Positions 10,157 through 21,904 of a stretch of DNA of 64,000 bases are shown piece after piece. Both the position numbers and the translations under genes were made by a program. Source of the DNA: Chamaecyparis obtusa (lineage: Eukaryota > Streptophyta > Pinopsida > Cupressales > Cupressaceae); contig BSBK01000765.1 of assembly GCA_027943335.1 (NCBI GenBank), positions 2,572,001 to 2,636,000 of the forward strand, written 5' to 3'. Below the pieces are notes generated by a model. The model was not told where the DNA came from and did not search any database. It saw only the letters and a list, made by a program, of their open reading frames with translations. The first letter of the stretch is position 1. Every line of letters starts with the position of its first letter.

Positions 10157-12149
10157 TCTATTTGTTTGTTCTAATATTTTTGATCTCTTGATGTTGATAC
10201 TGTTCTGACTTTGATGGCTCATATGAGCTCATTCTTTTGTATACTGTGCCAGTAGTGCACCCCTAACTAGTTCAAAATTTTTGATATATATATGAGATCA
10301 ATATTTTGGTTATGACTTCATTTTTACTAGTCATGTTTTGATTTATGATGATATCATGTGATGTTTATGCCATGAGTAGTGTAGAATGTATGTATGGATT
10401 AATGCAATGCATTGATTTCTTTCATATGTATGGATGTAATGCAAATGTGTTTTGATTATGAAAAGATGTATGTATGATTTTATGCTTATGCGCATGGATG
10501 TATTGTAATGCAATAGATGGTTATGATATGAAATATAAATGCAATGATACACATGATATGTTTTGCAATAATTGATGAAGACAAGTACTCAGTCTTATGT
10601 CAAAAGGATGTTTAACCCAGGAGGATAACTGCTTGTAGTGCCATGAAGAGACCTTTGAGTTAAGTTTCAGCTCTTGTGAGATTTGAAGAGGTGATAGAAG
10701 AATCATTTAAGTGTTGAAGTTTATGTAGCCATTTGTGAGATCATGCAAACATGCAAAATGCAAAGAACCATGTGAAATAAAATGCAATCTAAGACCTAGG
10801 ACCTAGTCACTGATCATGTGTTGGTCAATTTCATCATTGAATTTTTAGGTAACCGGATAAATCAATACAATGCCCACTAGTTATGAAACCATAGATATAT
10901 GAATATCAATTTGTATGCGTGGGAATCAATACAACACCCACTGATTAGGAAACCACAGATATATAAATATTGATTTTGTTTTTGGAATGTCAGATTAGAT
11001 ATAAGCACCAAGGCATAAGCCCTAGGATGACTTGAATATCATGTCCATTTTGATATAGAAATTTGTATAAGCATCAAAACATAGACGTTGTGATGACCAG
11101 AATATGCCTTGCATTACAAACACATCAAGCAGTCAAGAGATCATTCTAAATCCAATGTGAATTACCCGTAGTGACCCTTTATCATTCACATCCTTAGGTA
11201 AGATCGCATTTCACAATAGGAGAAAGAACTCACTCAAAAAAGACAATAGTTAGATCAAACTTTCTTGAATTTTCTAGGTATCAATGGTCGAGGTACATAT
11301 GGCCATCCAATTTGAGATAGAGGCTCTTATAGTCGAACACCATTTCAATCCAGAATTTCCAAAGTTGTTAGATTTTCACATACAAGAAGAAAACAAAAAA
11401 AAGATTATGCCCCCAGTCATCACTCTCTAAATCTTGTAAAGGACATCATCGAAGAGCTCAAAGGACACAATATGCAAAAATCTCAATGTGAATCAATAAG
11501 CATACAAGGAGAGAAAAACATGTAAAGCATAGATTGTTTTCAATTTTGTGTTTGATGTTTGATGTTTGATTGCGTTGTTGTAGATGCAAAATCCTTTCTG
11601 GAGAGGAGACCGACTGACTAACTCAGATGAAGCTTCAAAGGACTCTGACTAGATATGATACATCTAAGATACATTGGAGACCATAGGATATGACTTTGAT
11701 TGCCCCGAAGTTTGAACATTGATAGGATACAGACGTTTTAGCTGATTGGTGTATAGACTGACTTATTGAAAATAGGAATGCAGAAACAAACTAGGAAATA
11801 TGTACAAACTAAAGCAAGACTGAAAGCTGGGAAAGACCAAGATTGCGTTGATAGATGGAGCGTTTTGAAACAAGTGGCAACTATTTTTCAGGTTTTCACC
11901 ATCTTGGCAGAGATTGTATTTTTGCTACCAAGGTGCCTGTTTCCAGGTTTTCACCAAGGCACTTTTTTCGTTTTCTCATTTTTTTGTATTTTTTATTTTT
12001 TCAAGTTTTTTTGTACTTTTGATATTTTTTAATTTTTTTGTGAATCATCAAGACGCCTATTGCTAGGTTTTCACCAAGATGTTCATTTTTTCAAGACTGT
12101 TTCCAATTTTTTAGATTTTTTCAAGATATTTTACCATAGACTGAATGCC
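10157..12149. other. Noncoding spacer between PMD gene and pol
   Basis: This is the convergent region between the PMD stop (10156) and the pol stop (12150). The left part is rich in ATG/GTATG dinucleotide-like stretches. From 11889 to 12090 the phrase CAGGTTTTCACCA or close variants occurs three times between T-rich runs. No protein is supported here. Confidence 0.6.
11889..12090. repeat. Threefold CAGGTTTTCACCA repeat
   Basis: Copies begin near 11890, 11943 and 12067, separated by T-rich spacers. The block lies just downstream of the pol stop in element sense. Function unknown. Confidence 0.7.
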
Positions 12150-13275
12150 TTAGGCATAGAATTTCTTCAGATGGAGAACGTTGATTGGTTCTCAAAGCTG
12201 TTCTCCTTCAGTCATTGAGAGTTGATAGGAACCAGAGCCAAAAGTAACAGTGATAATAAAGGGACCCAGCCAGTTGGGTTCAAACTTCCCCTTGTGTTCT
12301 CAATGTGATTGAATTTTAGGATTCTCTCTCAAGACTAGATCACCAACTTGAAATTCTCTGTGTCTGACTTTCTTGTTGTAACCTCTAAACATTCTCTTCT
12401 GATATACTTTGAGATGATCATACACTACTTGTCTGTGCTCATCTAGTATTTCAAGTTCTTGCAACCTGGACACTCTGTAGTCATCATCAGTTACTAGACC
12501 ATGCATTCTGATTCTTAGTGATGGGATTTCAACCTCAATAGGCAGGACCACTTCAGACCCATAAACTAAAGTGAAAGGTGTAGCCCCAATAGGCATTTTG
12601 ATACTTGTTCTATAGGCCCAAAGAGCTCGATTGATCATGAGATACCAGTCTCTTCCTATCTTATTAACTGTACGGTGCAAGATTTTCAATAGATTCTTGT
12701 TAGAAGCCTTTGCTTGTCCATTCCCTTGAGGATAGTAGATAGATGACCAATGTTGTGTAATCTTGAATTTGGCACATAAATCATGTAGATCTTTGTTCTT
12801 GAATTGTCTACCATTATCTATGATTATGGAATGAGGTATCCCATATCGGCATATGATATAGTTCAAGATGAACATAGATATTTATTTTCCAGTTGCTTGA
12901 GTCAAAGGGACCGCTTCTACCCATTTTGTAAAATAATCTATAGCTGTGATTATATGGGTATGTCCATTAGAAGAATGAGGATGTATAGCTCCTATAAGAT
13001 CAAAGGCCCATTGGTGAAAAGGCCATTATGTAGTAAAGGGAATTAGATCTCTCCCTAGAGCATGAATTAAGTTGCCATGCCCTTGGCACTTTTGATAGTT
13101 CTTAGCAAACTTGATAGACTCTTTCTCCATTTCAGGCCAATAGTACCCAGTCCTAATAAGTTTTTGAGTTAGTGTTAAATCATTTGAGTGTGACTGAAAA
13201 ATACCATCATGAACTTCCTCTAACGCATGTTGAGACTCTTCCCATTCTAAACATCTAAGTAGTGTACCATCTAGA
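12150..13275 (-). other. Integrase domain of the Tat element
   Basis: The N-terminal part (EEVHDGIFQSHSND and KNYQKCQGHG) is a partly eroded HHCC zinc module. The catalytic core has aspartates in QWAFDLIG (12999-13001) and SIIIDNGRQFKN (12816-12818). The position normally holding the catalytic glutamate, in GQAKASNKNLLKIL, reads lysine (12708-12710). The C-terminal end continues past an in-frame TGA at 12300 into GKFEPNWLGPFIIT, a phrase typical of this lineage, and stops at 12150. The E-to-K change alone should abolish integration. Confidence 0.9.
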
Positions 13276-13509
13276 CCTCATTTGTACAGATTGTGACCAA
13301 TGATGACATATTGGGAGGCATTATAGATAAGGTATCTCTTTTCATGGTGGTTGAAGGTATCGGGAATGATTTGGTCTTTGAGATAGGAGAATAGGTTTTT
13401 ATATCTGGATGAATCATGACCAACAATAGTGCAGATCATGCAGGTTTCAGGGGAATCATATGCAGGATAAGATAGTGCTTCCACCAAAAACTCATAGTGT
13501 AGCTCATGT

Positions 13510-13905
13510 TCAGGCTTCTGTAATAGTGTAGACAGCGTTGCCATTGCATCGACAGCCTTATTCTCTGTTCTAGGTATTTTCTCAAATGAGATAGATATGA
13601 AATACTTCTTTAGATCATCTACCATTCTTTTGTATGGAATAAGTTTTTCATCTTTAGTCTGGTACACATCATTGACTTGATGGATAACAAGTTGAGAGTC
13701 TCCATGAATGTGTATCTCTGTTACTCTCCACTCAATTGCTAGTTTCATGTCATTAAGAAGGGCTTCATATTCTACAATATTATTTGTGCAAGGGAACTTT
13801 AATCTGAATGCTTTAGGTATGGAATATCCTTGAGGAGTTATAAATAATATGCCTACTCCTGATCCATTATGTGTATAGGAGCCATCAAAGAATAACTGCC
13901 ATTCT
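13510..13905 (-). other. Second, archaeal-type RNase H domain (aRNH)
   Basis: The four acidic positions of an RNase H fold are visible: D in LFFDGSYT, E in IVEYEALLNDMKLAIEW, D in IHGDSQLVIHQV and D in NKAVDAMATL. The stretch lies between the first RNase H and integrase and is free of stops from 13970 to 13278. Acquisition of an archaeal-like RNase H here is a known feature of plant Tat elements. It is expected to remove RNA from RNA-DNA hybrids. Confidence 0.88.
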
Positions 13906-13984
13906 CTAGAAGAAAGAGTCATGATAGAGGAATCTAGATATTCCATTTGCATTGGTGTATCATCAATCATAGGTGCATCTGCTA

Positions 13985-14470
13985 ATTGATCAGCAATAAC
14001 CTAGCCTTTAATAGCTTTTCTTTCAACATATTCAATGTCAAATTCACTTAAGAGCATGACCCATTTAGCTAATCTACCTGTAAGGGAAGCTTTTCTTAGT
14101 AGGTACTTTAGTGGATCAATCTTAGCTACCAAATGTGTGGTATGTGCCAACATATAATGCCTCAGTTTCTATGATGCAAAGATCATAGCTAGACAAGCCT
14201 TCTTAATCATAGAATAATTCTTTTTGTATGCCACCAATGTCCTACTGATATAGTATATAGCTCTTTCCTTTTTGTTCTCATCATGTTGTGCAAGCAATGC
14301 CCCTAGTGATGTATCTATAGCAGAGACATATAAGATCAAAGGCTTCCCTGGAATGGGAGGCATCAAGATAGGAGGATTTGATAGATACTTCTTGATATGG
14401 TTAAAGTTGTTCTCACATTCTTCATTCCACGCAAATGTCACACCTTTATGTAATGTTTTTGTAAAAGGCT
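13985..14470 (-). other. Ty3/gypsy RNase H domain of the Tat element
   Basis: Phrases LILYVSAIDTSLGALLAQHD and RAIYYISRTLVAYKKNYS match the RT-linked RNase H of Ty3/gypsy elements. A stop at 14169 and others interrupt it. In the Tat lineage this domain is often degenerate in its catalytic residues because a second RNase H follows. Confidence 0.85.
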
Positions 14471-14559
14471 ATGATATGTCTGCTAGCTGAGATATGAAGC
14501 GTCTGATAGATTGAACTCTTCCTTGCAATGTCCTCATTTGACTAATTTTTTTGGGAGGT

Positions 14560-15299
14560 TGCATCTCCATGAGAGCCTTTACTTTAGCTGGATCAACTTC
14601 AATGCCCTTCTTTGAAACTATGTATCCTAAGAGCTTTCCAGAAGTGACACCAAAAGCACACTTCTTAGGATTTAGTCTGAGACTAAATTTTTCCATTCTA
14701 TCTAGTATCTTGCTCAAGTCATTTAGATGTTTAGTTCTAATCATAGATTTTGCTAAAGTATCATCAACATAATCCTCCATAGTCCTATGCATCATGTCAT
14801 GAAAAATAGATCTCATGGCCCTCTGATATGTAGCACCAGCATTCTTAAGCCCAAATGGCATGACATTCCAACAAAAGGTGCCCCATGCACATGTGAAAGA
14901 AATTTTCTCTTGATCCTCTGGAGCAATTTTTATTTGATTATATCCATAAAAACTATCCATTAAAGAATACATCTCAAAGCCCACATTCATGTCCACTATC
15001 ATATCAATGTTAGGTAGTGGAAAATCATCCTTAGGGCATGCTCTATTTACATCTCTAAAGTCTGTACAAACTTTGATTGATTTATTTGGTTTTGAAATAG
15101 GTACAATATTAGAGATCCATTATGCATAATCAATAACTTGGATGAATCTATCTTTTAGGAGCTTCTCTAATTCAGCTTTTACCAAGAGTGCAACATGAGG
15201 ATGCATCTTTCTTAATTTTTGTTTAACTAGTTTTACTCCAGGAGCTATAGATAAATGGTGCATTATAAGATCAGGATCCAACCCTAGCATATCTGAATA
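14560..15299 (-). other. Reverse transcriptase domain of the Tat element
   Basis: Clear motifs in order: VCTDFRDVNRACPKDDFPLP near 15030, LMDSFYGYNQIKIAPED near 14960, MPFGLKNAGATYQR near 14845, and the catalytic YVDD at 14760-14771. The two aspartates of YVDD are intact. A TAG sits in the run IDYA-stop-WISNIV at 15120, where W or a similar residue would be expected. This domain copies the element RNA into DNA. Confidence 0.95.
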
Positions 15300-17049
15300 T
15301 TTCCATGCAAAGTTGATCTTCTTCTCCATGAGGAAGGTTGTAAATTGTTGCTTCTCTTCTTCTGATAAAGATTGTGCTACATGGATCAACTGTGGTTCCT
15401 CTGCCATTCCCAAATTAATAGATTGAGTGGGCTCAATTAGAACTGGAGATCTATCCTATAAATGACCTGGAAGGACATCAAATATCTCATCCTTAGGCAC
15501 CTCAAAGAGGTTTTCACCTTCGGATACATCTTTTATTTTTACTTTTGTAGGTTCTGAGACTGCCACAAAGTGGTTTTCACCCTCAGAACTCCTTTTCTTT
15601 TTATTCTTATTCTTATTTTTTTGTTTAAGATACTTGATGTTTGACTATGTCATGCTAATGCTCAGTTGACTGATGGAAGTCCTCATAGGCTCAACTGCAT
15701 TGAGGTAGCAAGAAAGGGCATAGTCATTCGGGAAGGTATAAATACCATAGCTCAGGTTTGTGGAGGTTTGATCAAGAAGTTTAGGATGTTGGATAGTCAA
15801 AGTGGTGAAAGATTGGGAAAGAGTGTTTACAGATATAGATCTGTCATCATCATTCCTAACCCGATGCTTGAGTTCAAAGGTGATATTACAACTTAAGACA
15901 TTCAATTCGTGAATAGGCTCAATGTCATCGTGAAAGTCCACTTCAGCCATTTGTGGATCAGACTCAATAAGTTCATCATTTCTCTCTACACTTATGTTGG
16001 GTTTAGGTGCATATTGGTGTATAACATCAACATGTTTCTCTGTAACAAGCTCATCTTCTTATGGAATGGCTCCCCATTCATAGTCATTAGATTCTTCATC
16101 TATGCCTCTAGGAAATCTAAGAACATGAGTAAAGTAAGGATGAATACCCCAAGAAGGGTTACCCTCAGATTCTAATTTGAATTCATACTCATGGGAATCT
16201 ATCTCAGAATAACTACCACCTTCCTCTTTGTCTATTTGATTGTCTTCAAGATTAGCTGGTTCTTGTGTTGCAACTATCTCTTGCTCTATAGTAGGTTCTT
16301 GTGTTTCTACTACATTAATTCTTTATATTGGATCATCTTCAGCTTCAAGGAGGTCTTTGATTTCTTTAGGAAAATGCTCATAAGGAATGAGCTCATCAGT
16401 GGTGTCTGAATCATCACTATCAGATTGTTTAGTTATTTCCCCCTTTAGTTGATTTTCTACGGAAGGCTCAATTTGTTCTAGAACATGTGGGGAGTTCTTG
16501 CTAAGACAGAAAGGCTTCTTTGTGTATCCTAGGCCCATCATATTCTTGTTGGCTTGACCATGATTTTCAAGAGGTGAGAGAAGGCCTTTACCCTATATTC
16601 CTAGAGGTCCTTTTCCTTTATATCCCATCTTAGCTATTAGTTTATCCCCTAGGCCATATGACTTAGAAGGAACCTTCGATACTTTAGAATCACTAGGTGG
16701 AACAACTTGGGATTTAGGTTCATCTTTGTAGAGCCATGCAAGCACAGCTTCATCTTCCTCAAATTCTTGCTTAGGTACTTTCTTTGCAACAAATTTTCCT
16801 TTATATGCCTCAAGAGGTTCCTTAGATTTTGGTTTGGACTATTTTAGAGCTTGCCCATAAGACTTAGGTGAGATAGGGAGAGATGTCAAAGACAAGACTG
16901 GCTCTATAGTATATTCTCCCATACTATTTTCTTTGATATTGACCTCTTTTGCAATGTCTTCCATCTTAGATGTGGATGCTACATCTATTTTCTTAATGGA
17001 AGATTCTCTGTTATTAGGAACAAGTTTATCTGCATTTTCTTTCAAGGTA
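15300..17049 (-). other. Acidic linker between protease and RT
   Basis: The frame is open apart from stops but matches no domain I know. It is rich in E, D, S and K, for example TKQSDSDDSDTTDELIPYEH near 16430. A similar poorly conserved spacer is usual in Tat elements. The end, VAQSLSEEEKQQFTTFL, leads into the RT. Confidence 0.6.
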
Positions 17050-17500
17050 TTGCAAGTTGTTGACACATCAGCTGGAATGGTTACCTCTACTTCATCACAA
17101 GGAAATTTCAAGAACTGATGGTATGTAGAAGGAATAGCTTCCATTTTATGTATCCAAGGTCTCCCTAGAAGGATGTTGTAAGCCAAAGGTATATCAAGAA
17201 CTTGACATATAGTATCTCTGATGATAGGACATGTTCTGATAGGCAAGACAATTATTCCCTTGGAGGATCTTTCTTCTCATCATATGCTTTGATAGTTATT
17301 TTCTTTCTAGGATCAATGGTCATTTCCAAAAATCCCAATTGTGTGATCAAGTTGTAAGAACAAATATTCAGACCAGCACCCCCATCTATCAACACATGTT
17401 TGACACGACAGTTTTGGATCAAGACTTCAATATGTAAGGGCTGGTTATGCGGATGACTCAAGGAGTTATCATTGTCCTCTGAAAAGGAGATATACTATGG
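17050..17500 (-). other. Aspartic protease domain of the Tat element
   Basis: The active-site phrase is VLIDGGAGLNICS, with the catalytic aspartate at 17384-17386. Plant Tat and Athila elements commonly have DGG where retroviral proteases have DTG. The second family phrase AYNILLGRPWIHKMEAIPS follows after a one-base frameshift near 17255. The protease releases the mature proteins from the polyprotein. Confidence 0.85.
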
Positions 17501-17764
17501 AGACGTAAGATGACCAACCATAGCCTGGAATCTATCTAAATCAAGGTTATCAGGAACATTGGATCTGAGTAGAGCTTTGTCTAGAATGGATCTATGAGCT
17601 GGAGATATCTGAAGCAACTCAAACATGGATATTTTAGCATTAGTATGTTGGAGTTGTTGAATGATACTGTACGAAGTAGGCCTCATGTTCTTAGGATTTG
17701 AAGATTTAGATGTTTCCCTCTGTTTAGAAGTGGAAGAAAAATTGAAAGGCACCTTAGGGACATT

Positions 17765-19609
17765 TGAGTGATCTAGGATTCATCCTTGTAGGTGTGCCTG
17801 AGCTTGTGATCGAGTAACTGCGTTAGCTGATTGATTTTCTCTATCTCTTCTTATAATTGTGATGACATTGCAATGCTTAGATAAGCTTGGTTCAACCATA
17901 TTGACAATAGTATTATTTCCAGGATAGGCATAATTGACCTTAGCACCCACATTAGGATAAGAAGATGAATCTCCTTGGCTATGCTTTGGAAATGGTTCAG
18001 TGAATGTTGTGTGATCATTATTACTTTTAGGATTATCAATCGTGATTTCTCCATTATCAATCTTGTCTTGAATGGTATGCTTCAAGCGCAAGAATTTATT
18101 AGTTTTGTGACCTTTACCCCGATGGAAATCATAGAATTCATTCTCTCTCCACCATTTCGGCTTAGGATCAAGATTAGATTGTCAGATCTCAGGAAAAGAG
18201 ATGATGTTATTACCCAACAGAGTTCTCATAGCTGATTCCAAAGATTCTCCAAGAGGAGTGAACTTTTGTTTATTATCAGCAAACCAAGATTTGTATTCTG
18301 GCTTTTTTTGAGATGATTCGAACACCTTTTATTTTGAAGCTTTTATGGCTTGGGTTCCGATGGTTAGATTGAAATCGGGTGCCTTAGATGGGGCATGGAT
18401 ATTATCAACAATGCCATCTGTGATGATGCCCTTATTCTTGTTCCAATTTTTGTTCTTATCCTCAGAACTAGATTCATACTTGTCCTTTTGAAGTGTGACA
18501 TCTCCTTTTTTTACAATTACTTTTTAAATTTTGATTGCATTATCTACCATCTTGTCAAAAGATGTATGATTTTGCATTTGTAAAGGGTAGTTGATTTCTG
18601 GAACAAGATTGTTGATGAATATTTCCAGCTTCTTAGTTTTTGGAATAGGCCTAGCATATAGAGAGAATTTATTTCGCCATCTTTTGAGAAATATCAAGAA
18701 TGGTTCTCCTGGATATTGTTTGAGATTGCAAATATCAATCATGGTGACTGGATGTTGGATATTTTAGGAGTATTGCTGATAGAACAATTTGATCAACTCC
18801 TCAAAGGTTTTGATTGTAGGAGGCATCCTAGAGAACCAATGAATGGCTAACCCTCCCAGAGATCAAGGGAAAAGATGCATCAGATAGGTTGGTTCGTGCA
18901 TGAACTCCATAGATTGAGTACATAATTCTCTGACATGATCTTGAGGATTAGAGTTTCCATCATACTTATCATATTTCGGCATTTCCACCCTCTTAGGGAA
19001 TGGTGGCATATACAAGTCTTTATCGAATGGAAAAGGTCATAGGGCCTCCATGGAGAACTCCTTAGGTTCTTTTTCTTTTTCTATTTTGTTAAGTTTTACT
19101 TACATGGCGTGCATTTGTTTCATCATAGCCGAAATAGGAGTTTCTTCCTCATGTGTAATGATATCTTCCACATTAAAGTTGGGAGGAAGTTTAGCTCCTT
19201 GATGAGCTAACTCTAGAAAGTATATTTCTCTATCTTCTTTCAAGAAATGTTTCATCATTCTTTTGAAGTTATCATCATTTTGATATTGAGCAATTTCAGT
19301 AGGTGTAGGTTCTTGATCCATACCATGTCGAAACTGAGCTCTTTGAGAGCCATGGTTTGTCCCTACTTGAGACATGTTAGGATTTTTAGGGCTCCCTAGG
19401 ATAGATCAAGGAGGAATTTGTTGATTACCTCCGTGAGTTGATGGAGGGGGTATGTAACTAGTTTTTAATCGAAAGTTGTCAAGACCGTCATCTTCGTAAA
19501 GACCAGAATTGTAGAGTTGTTCAAGAGTTGGACCCTGGATATGAGTCAAAGGTAAGGTATGAGATGTTTCCCCTAATTTCTTGTGAGAGGAAGCTCTAGT
19601 TTCCACCAT
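17765..19609 (-). other. Gag region of the Tat element
   Basis: Starts MVETRASSHKKL. The capsid-like part includes WLKRWRNKF-type context as LIFLKRWRNKFSLYARPIP near 18680, followed by a region with the nucleocapsid-like RGKGHKTNKFLRLKHTIQD near 18110. In this family the last segment usually has a cysteine in the CxFHRxKGH motif; here the first cysteine appears to be replaced. Several stops interrupt it (near 19100, 18770 and 18530). The assignment rests on position and on family-typical phrases. Confidence 0.8.
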
Positions 19610-20058
19610 TAACCTTGGGTGAAGCAAAAGAATACAATGAAAACAACTGAAGAAAGATCTGATTCAAGAAGATCAAATGATGTAACCTTGTCAAAGTTTG
19701 GTTGATTGAGGATAAAATTGGATGTAAATGAAGGATACTATGCCCTAGATGTATGGGTAGATGCCCAAAAGATAGCAAACACGAGTTCACAACACTTAGC
19801 CATTTTGAAGATGGATTGAAGATTGATAGCTATGACAAGGCTTTGACACAAGATGAAAAAGACTCAAATCGATTAAACAGAAGGCTAAATCAGATTCAAA
19901 AGGCCACTTTAGGAAAATGATTGGATTCGTTCTAGTTGCTACTCTATTCCTGACATAGTAATTTATTTGACAGACTCTGGAAATAGGTTGTAAAAGTTGG
20001 GTCTCTGACAGTTTTGACAACTTTCTGGCAATTTTTCAAAATTTCTCAAATGACTTTT

Positions 20059-20260
20059 TGCAGGCTCGTACGAAAGTGGGTAGGCTATGAAATGACAATT
20101 GACAAACCCGTGCGACAGTTGCAAAACTTGCACGATAGTTGATAGTAGGGTTTTTGACTTTTTTGAATTGACTGGTAGCAAAACTCATACAACCATATAC
20201 CAGTTACCATATGACAATTAGGGGGTCATGAAATGACAATTTCCAAAAGTCGTATGACTT
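20059..20260. repeat. TCGTACGA-like motif cluster in leader (gag-proximal)
   Basis: GGCTCGTACGAAAG, ACCCGTGCGACAG, ACTTGCACGATAG, ACTCATACAACC and AGTCGTATGACTT occur within 200 bases, spaced 25-60 bases. Confidence 0.6.
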
Positions 20261-21604
20261 TCTGACTTTACAAGATGACTTTTGACTCCAGAAAGGTGTT
20301 TAACATCAGATTTTGCAATTTTTAGGTTTTTAGTTGTAAATTATTCACAAAATTGTCTGTCCAAATTTGAAGATTGTACCAGATTGATTCGTTCTTAGTA
20401 ACCAGATAGATAAACAGGCACACAAAATAGCAAGCAAGTGATTTCAAGAACATCTAAAAACAATGAATAGGGGACAAAGCAACCCCATGCATGAACAACC
20501 AAGTGACTAAATGTGCTAATCCCTAGGAGTGCTAACAGTGTATGTTCCAAAAAGTTTGACAATAACGCACATATTCCTAGAAAATGAAAATTTGGCCTCA
20601 CTAGGGTTTGTAGTAATGGTCTGACTCTACAAATTTTGTGATCTCAAGAGGGCGAACTCTAATCTAGGCACACCGTGGTTTTGACATAGTCTGAGAAATT
20701 AATCAATCAGGAGCTGCTAGGGAGATCTGACAGCCCAACTAGAGACCACACCTGTGAAGATTTCCTCCACAAGGACATTTATTTAGCAGCTGCTACTACC
20801 ATGGTGAAAATGGTTATTACTACTTGAGGTTCCATCAACGTGGTTTACCCAATTAAGGGAATGTCCACTATGGTTAACCCTCTCTAAAGGTGACTCACAA
20901 AAGATACCACATGGAGACTGGTTCCAGATTCAAGGATTTGAGTTTCTAATACTACCCAAAAAGGGAGTAGAGCATAGTCCTCTAGCCTTTTCACTTTTAA
21001 CCCAAACAAAGCAGACAGATTAATCAGACACACTAAGACCAAGATTATCTCACAAAGATCTATGATGTCAACCACTTATGATCTATCAACCTCTCTGGAG
21101 AGAGAATATATCAATCAGAAGCTGAAGACACACAAATCTAGTAGAACATGAGATGCTCTCAGTAACCTCCCTACCTACAAGGGTTCCTTCATTGAGAAGA
21201 GTTTCATTGGAAACCCACTCTCTCAAGAACCACAAATAGTGTTCATAGGGCCTATTTACTATGTTTAACAAAGATGTTGAAAAGCAAAACTATGTTCATT
21301 TTTATAGCCCAAAATGAAGTCGGTGATATGAAAGCAATAAAAGGTCACACAAGCCAGACATGTGAGATGTTCATTTTAGTCCAAATCAAAATGTTATCAG
21401 CTGAGAAAATAACAAGAATTCCTCGCAACGTGCTTAGTATATTTTTACCTATTTGTAGCAATTTTCATGCTTTTTCCAATCAGAATCGGCAGAAATCAAT
21501 CAAAAACAACAAATTTCAATTGTTAATGTTAGCTGTCAATCCAAATCTGGAAATCAAATCTGGAAAAATGGCTGAAAAAGTGAAACAAAAATTGAAACAT
21601 GGCA

Positions 21605-21790
21605 CTGAAAGTCGTATGACAGTGGGTCACCTCCTAGATGACAATCCAGAAACTCATACGACAATGGGTATAAGATCATACGACAACAGAGCTTCCAAAT
21701 GACACTGTGTTTCTGATGGTATGATCCTCGATCAAATCAACTGTCGTATGATAGGGGGTCCTTCCAGGTACAAGTTTCTGACAAAACTCA
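21605..21790. repeat. TCGTACGA-like motif cluster in leader (PBS-proximal)
   Basis: AGTCGTATGACAG, ACTCATACGACAA, ATCATACGACAAC and TGTCGTATGATAG occur within about 150 bases. They resemble the motifs in the PMD intron of the same element. Confidence 0.6.
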
Positions 21791-21880
21791 TATGAAAATT
21801 GTACGGACAAAAATTAAAAATCACAGCTTGGAACAAAAAATGACAAGAAGATGATAGAAATTGAATGGAAACCCATTTCA

Positions 21881-21900
21881 GGGCCCCACGGTGGGTGCCA
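21881..21900 (-). other. Primer-binding site of the Tat element
   Basis: Four bases inside the 5' LTR end, the minus strand reads TGGCACCCACCGTGGGGCCC. It starts with TGG, as expected for pairing with the CCA end of a tRNA. The TGGCRCCCACCGTGGGG form is familiar from plant Ty3/gypsy elements. I do not assign the tRNA. Confidence 0.75.
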
Positions 21901-21904
21901 GAAA

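Larger units (their letters stand above)
12150..19609 (-). pseudogene. Tat-lineage Ty3/gypsy gag-pol polyprotein gene
   Basis: One reading frame of about 2,487 codons runs from the start MVETRASS (19609) to a TAA at 12150-12152. Order is gag, protease, linker, RT, RNase H, archaeal-type RNase H, integrase, all for reverse transcription and integration in cytoplasmic particles. Every segment I could check from 19609 to about 17255 is in one frame, and all from 17246 to 12150 are in one other frame. A single one-base lesion near 17255 therefore separates them, and the rest of the damage is stop codons. RT before integrase marks Ty3/gypsy, and two RNase H domains plus an antisense PMD gene mark the Tat lineage. 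The integrase has no chromodomain that I can see. LTRs 3 and 2 flank it. Not autonomous in this state. Confidence 0.93.
19610..21880 (-). other. Long untranslated leader of the Tat element
   Basis: This 2.27-kb stretch lies between the primer site and gag, with no supported protein. Long leaders are common in plant Ty3/gypsy elements. It contains two clusters of TCGTAYGA-type motifs (20059-20260 and 21605-21790). Confidence 0.7.

Noticed and set aside
12150..12300. Chromodomain at the end of the Tat integrase
   Set aside because: After GKFEPNWLGPF the frame ends within about 40 codons, without the aromatic-cage pattern. Tat elements lack chromodomains.
16933..18583. Plus-strand ORFs opposite the Tat gag-protease region
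   Set aside because: They are short shadows of the minus-strand frame, without start context or family motifs.
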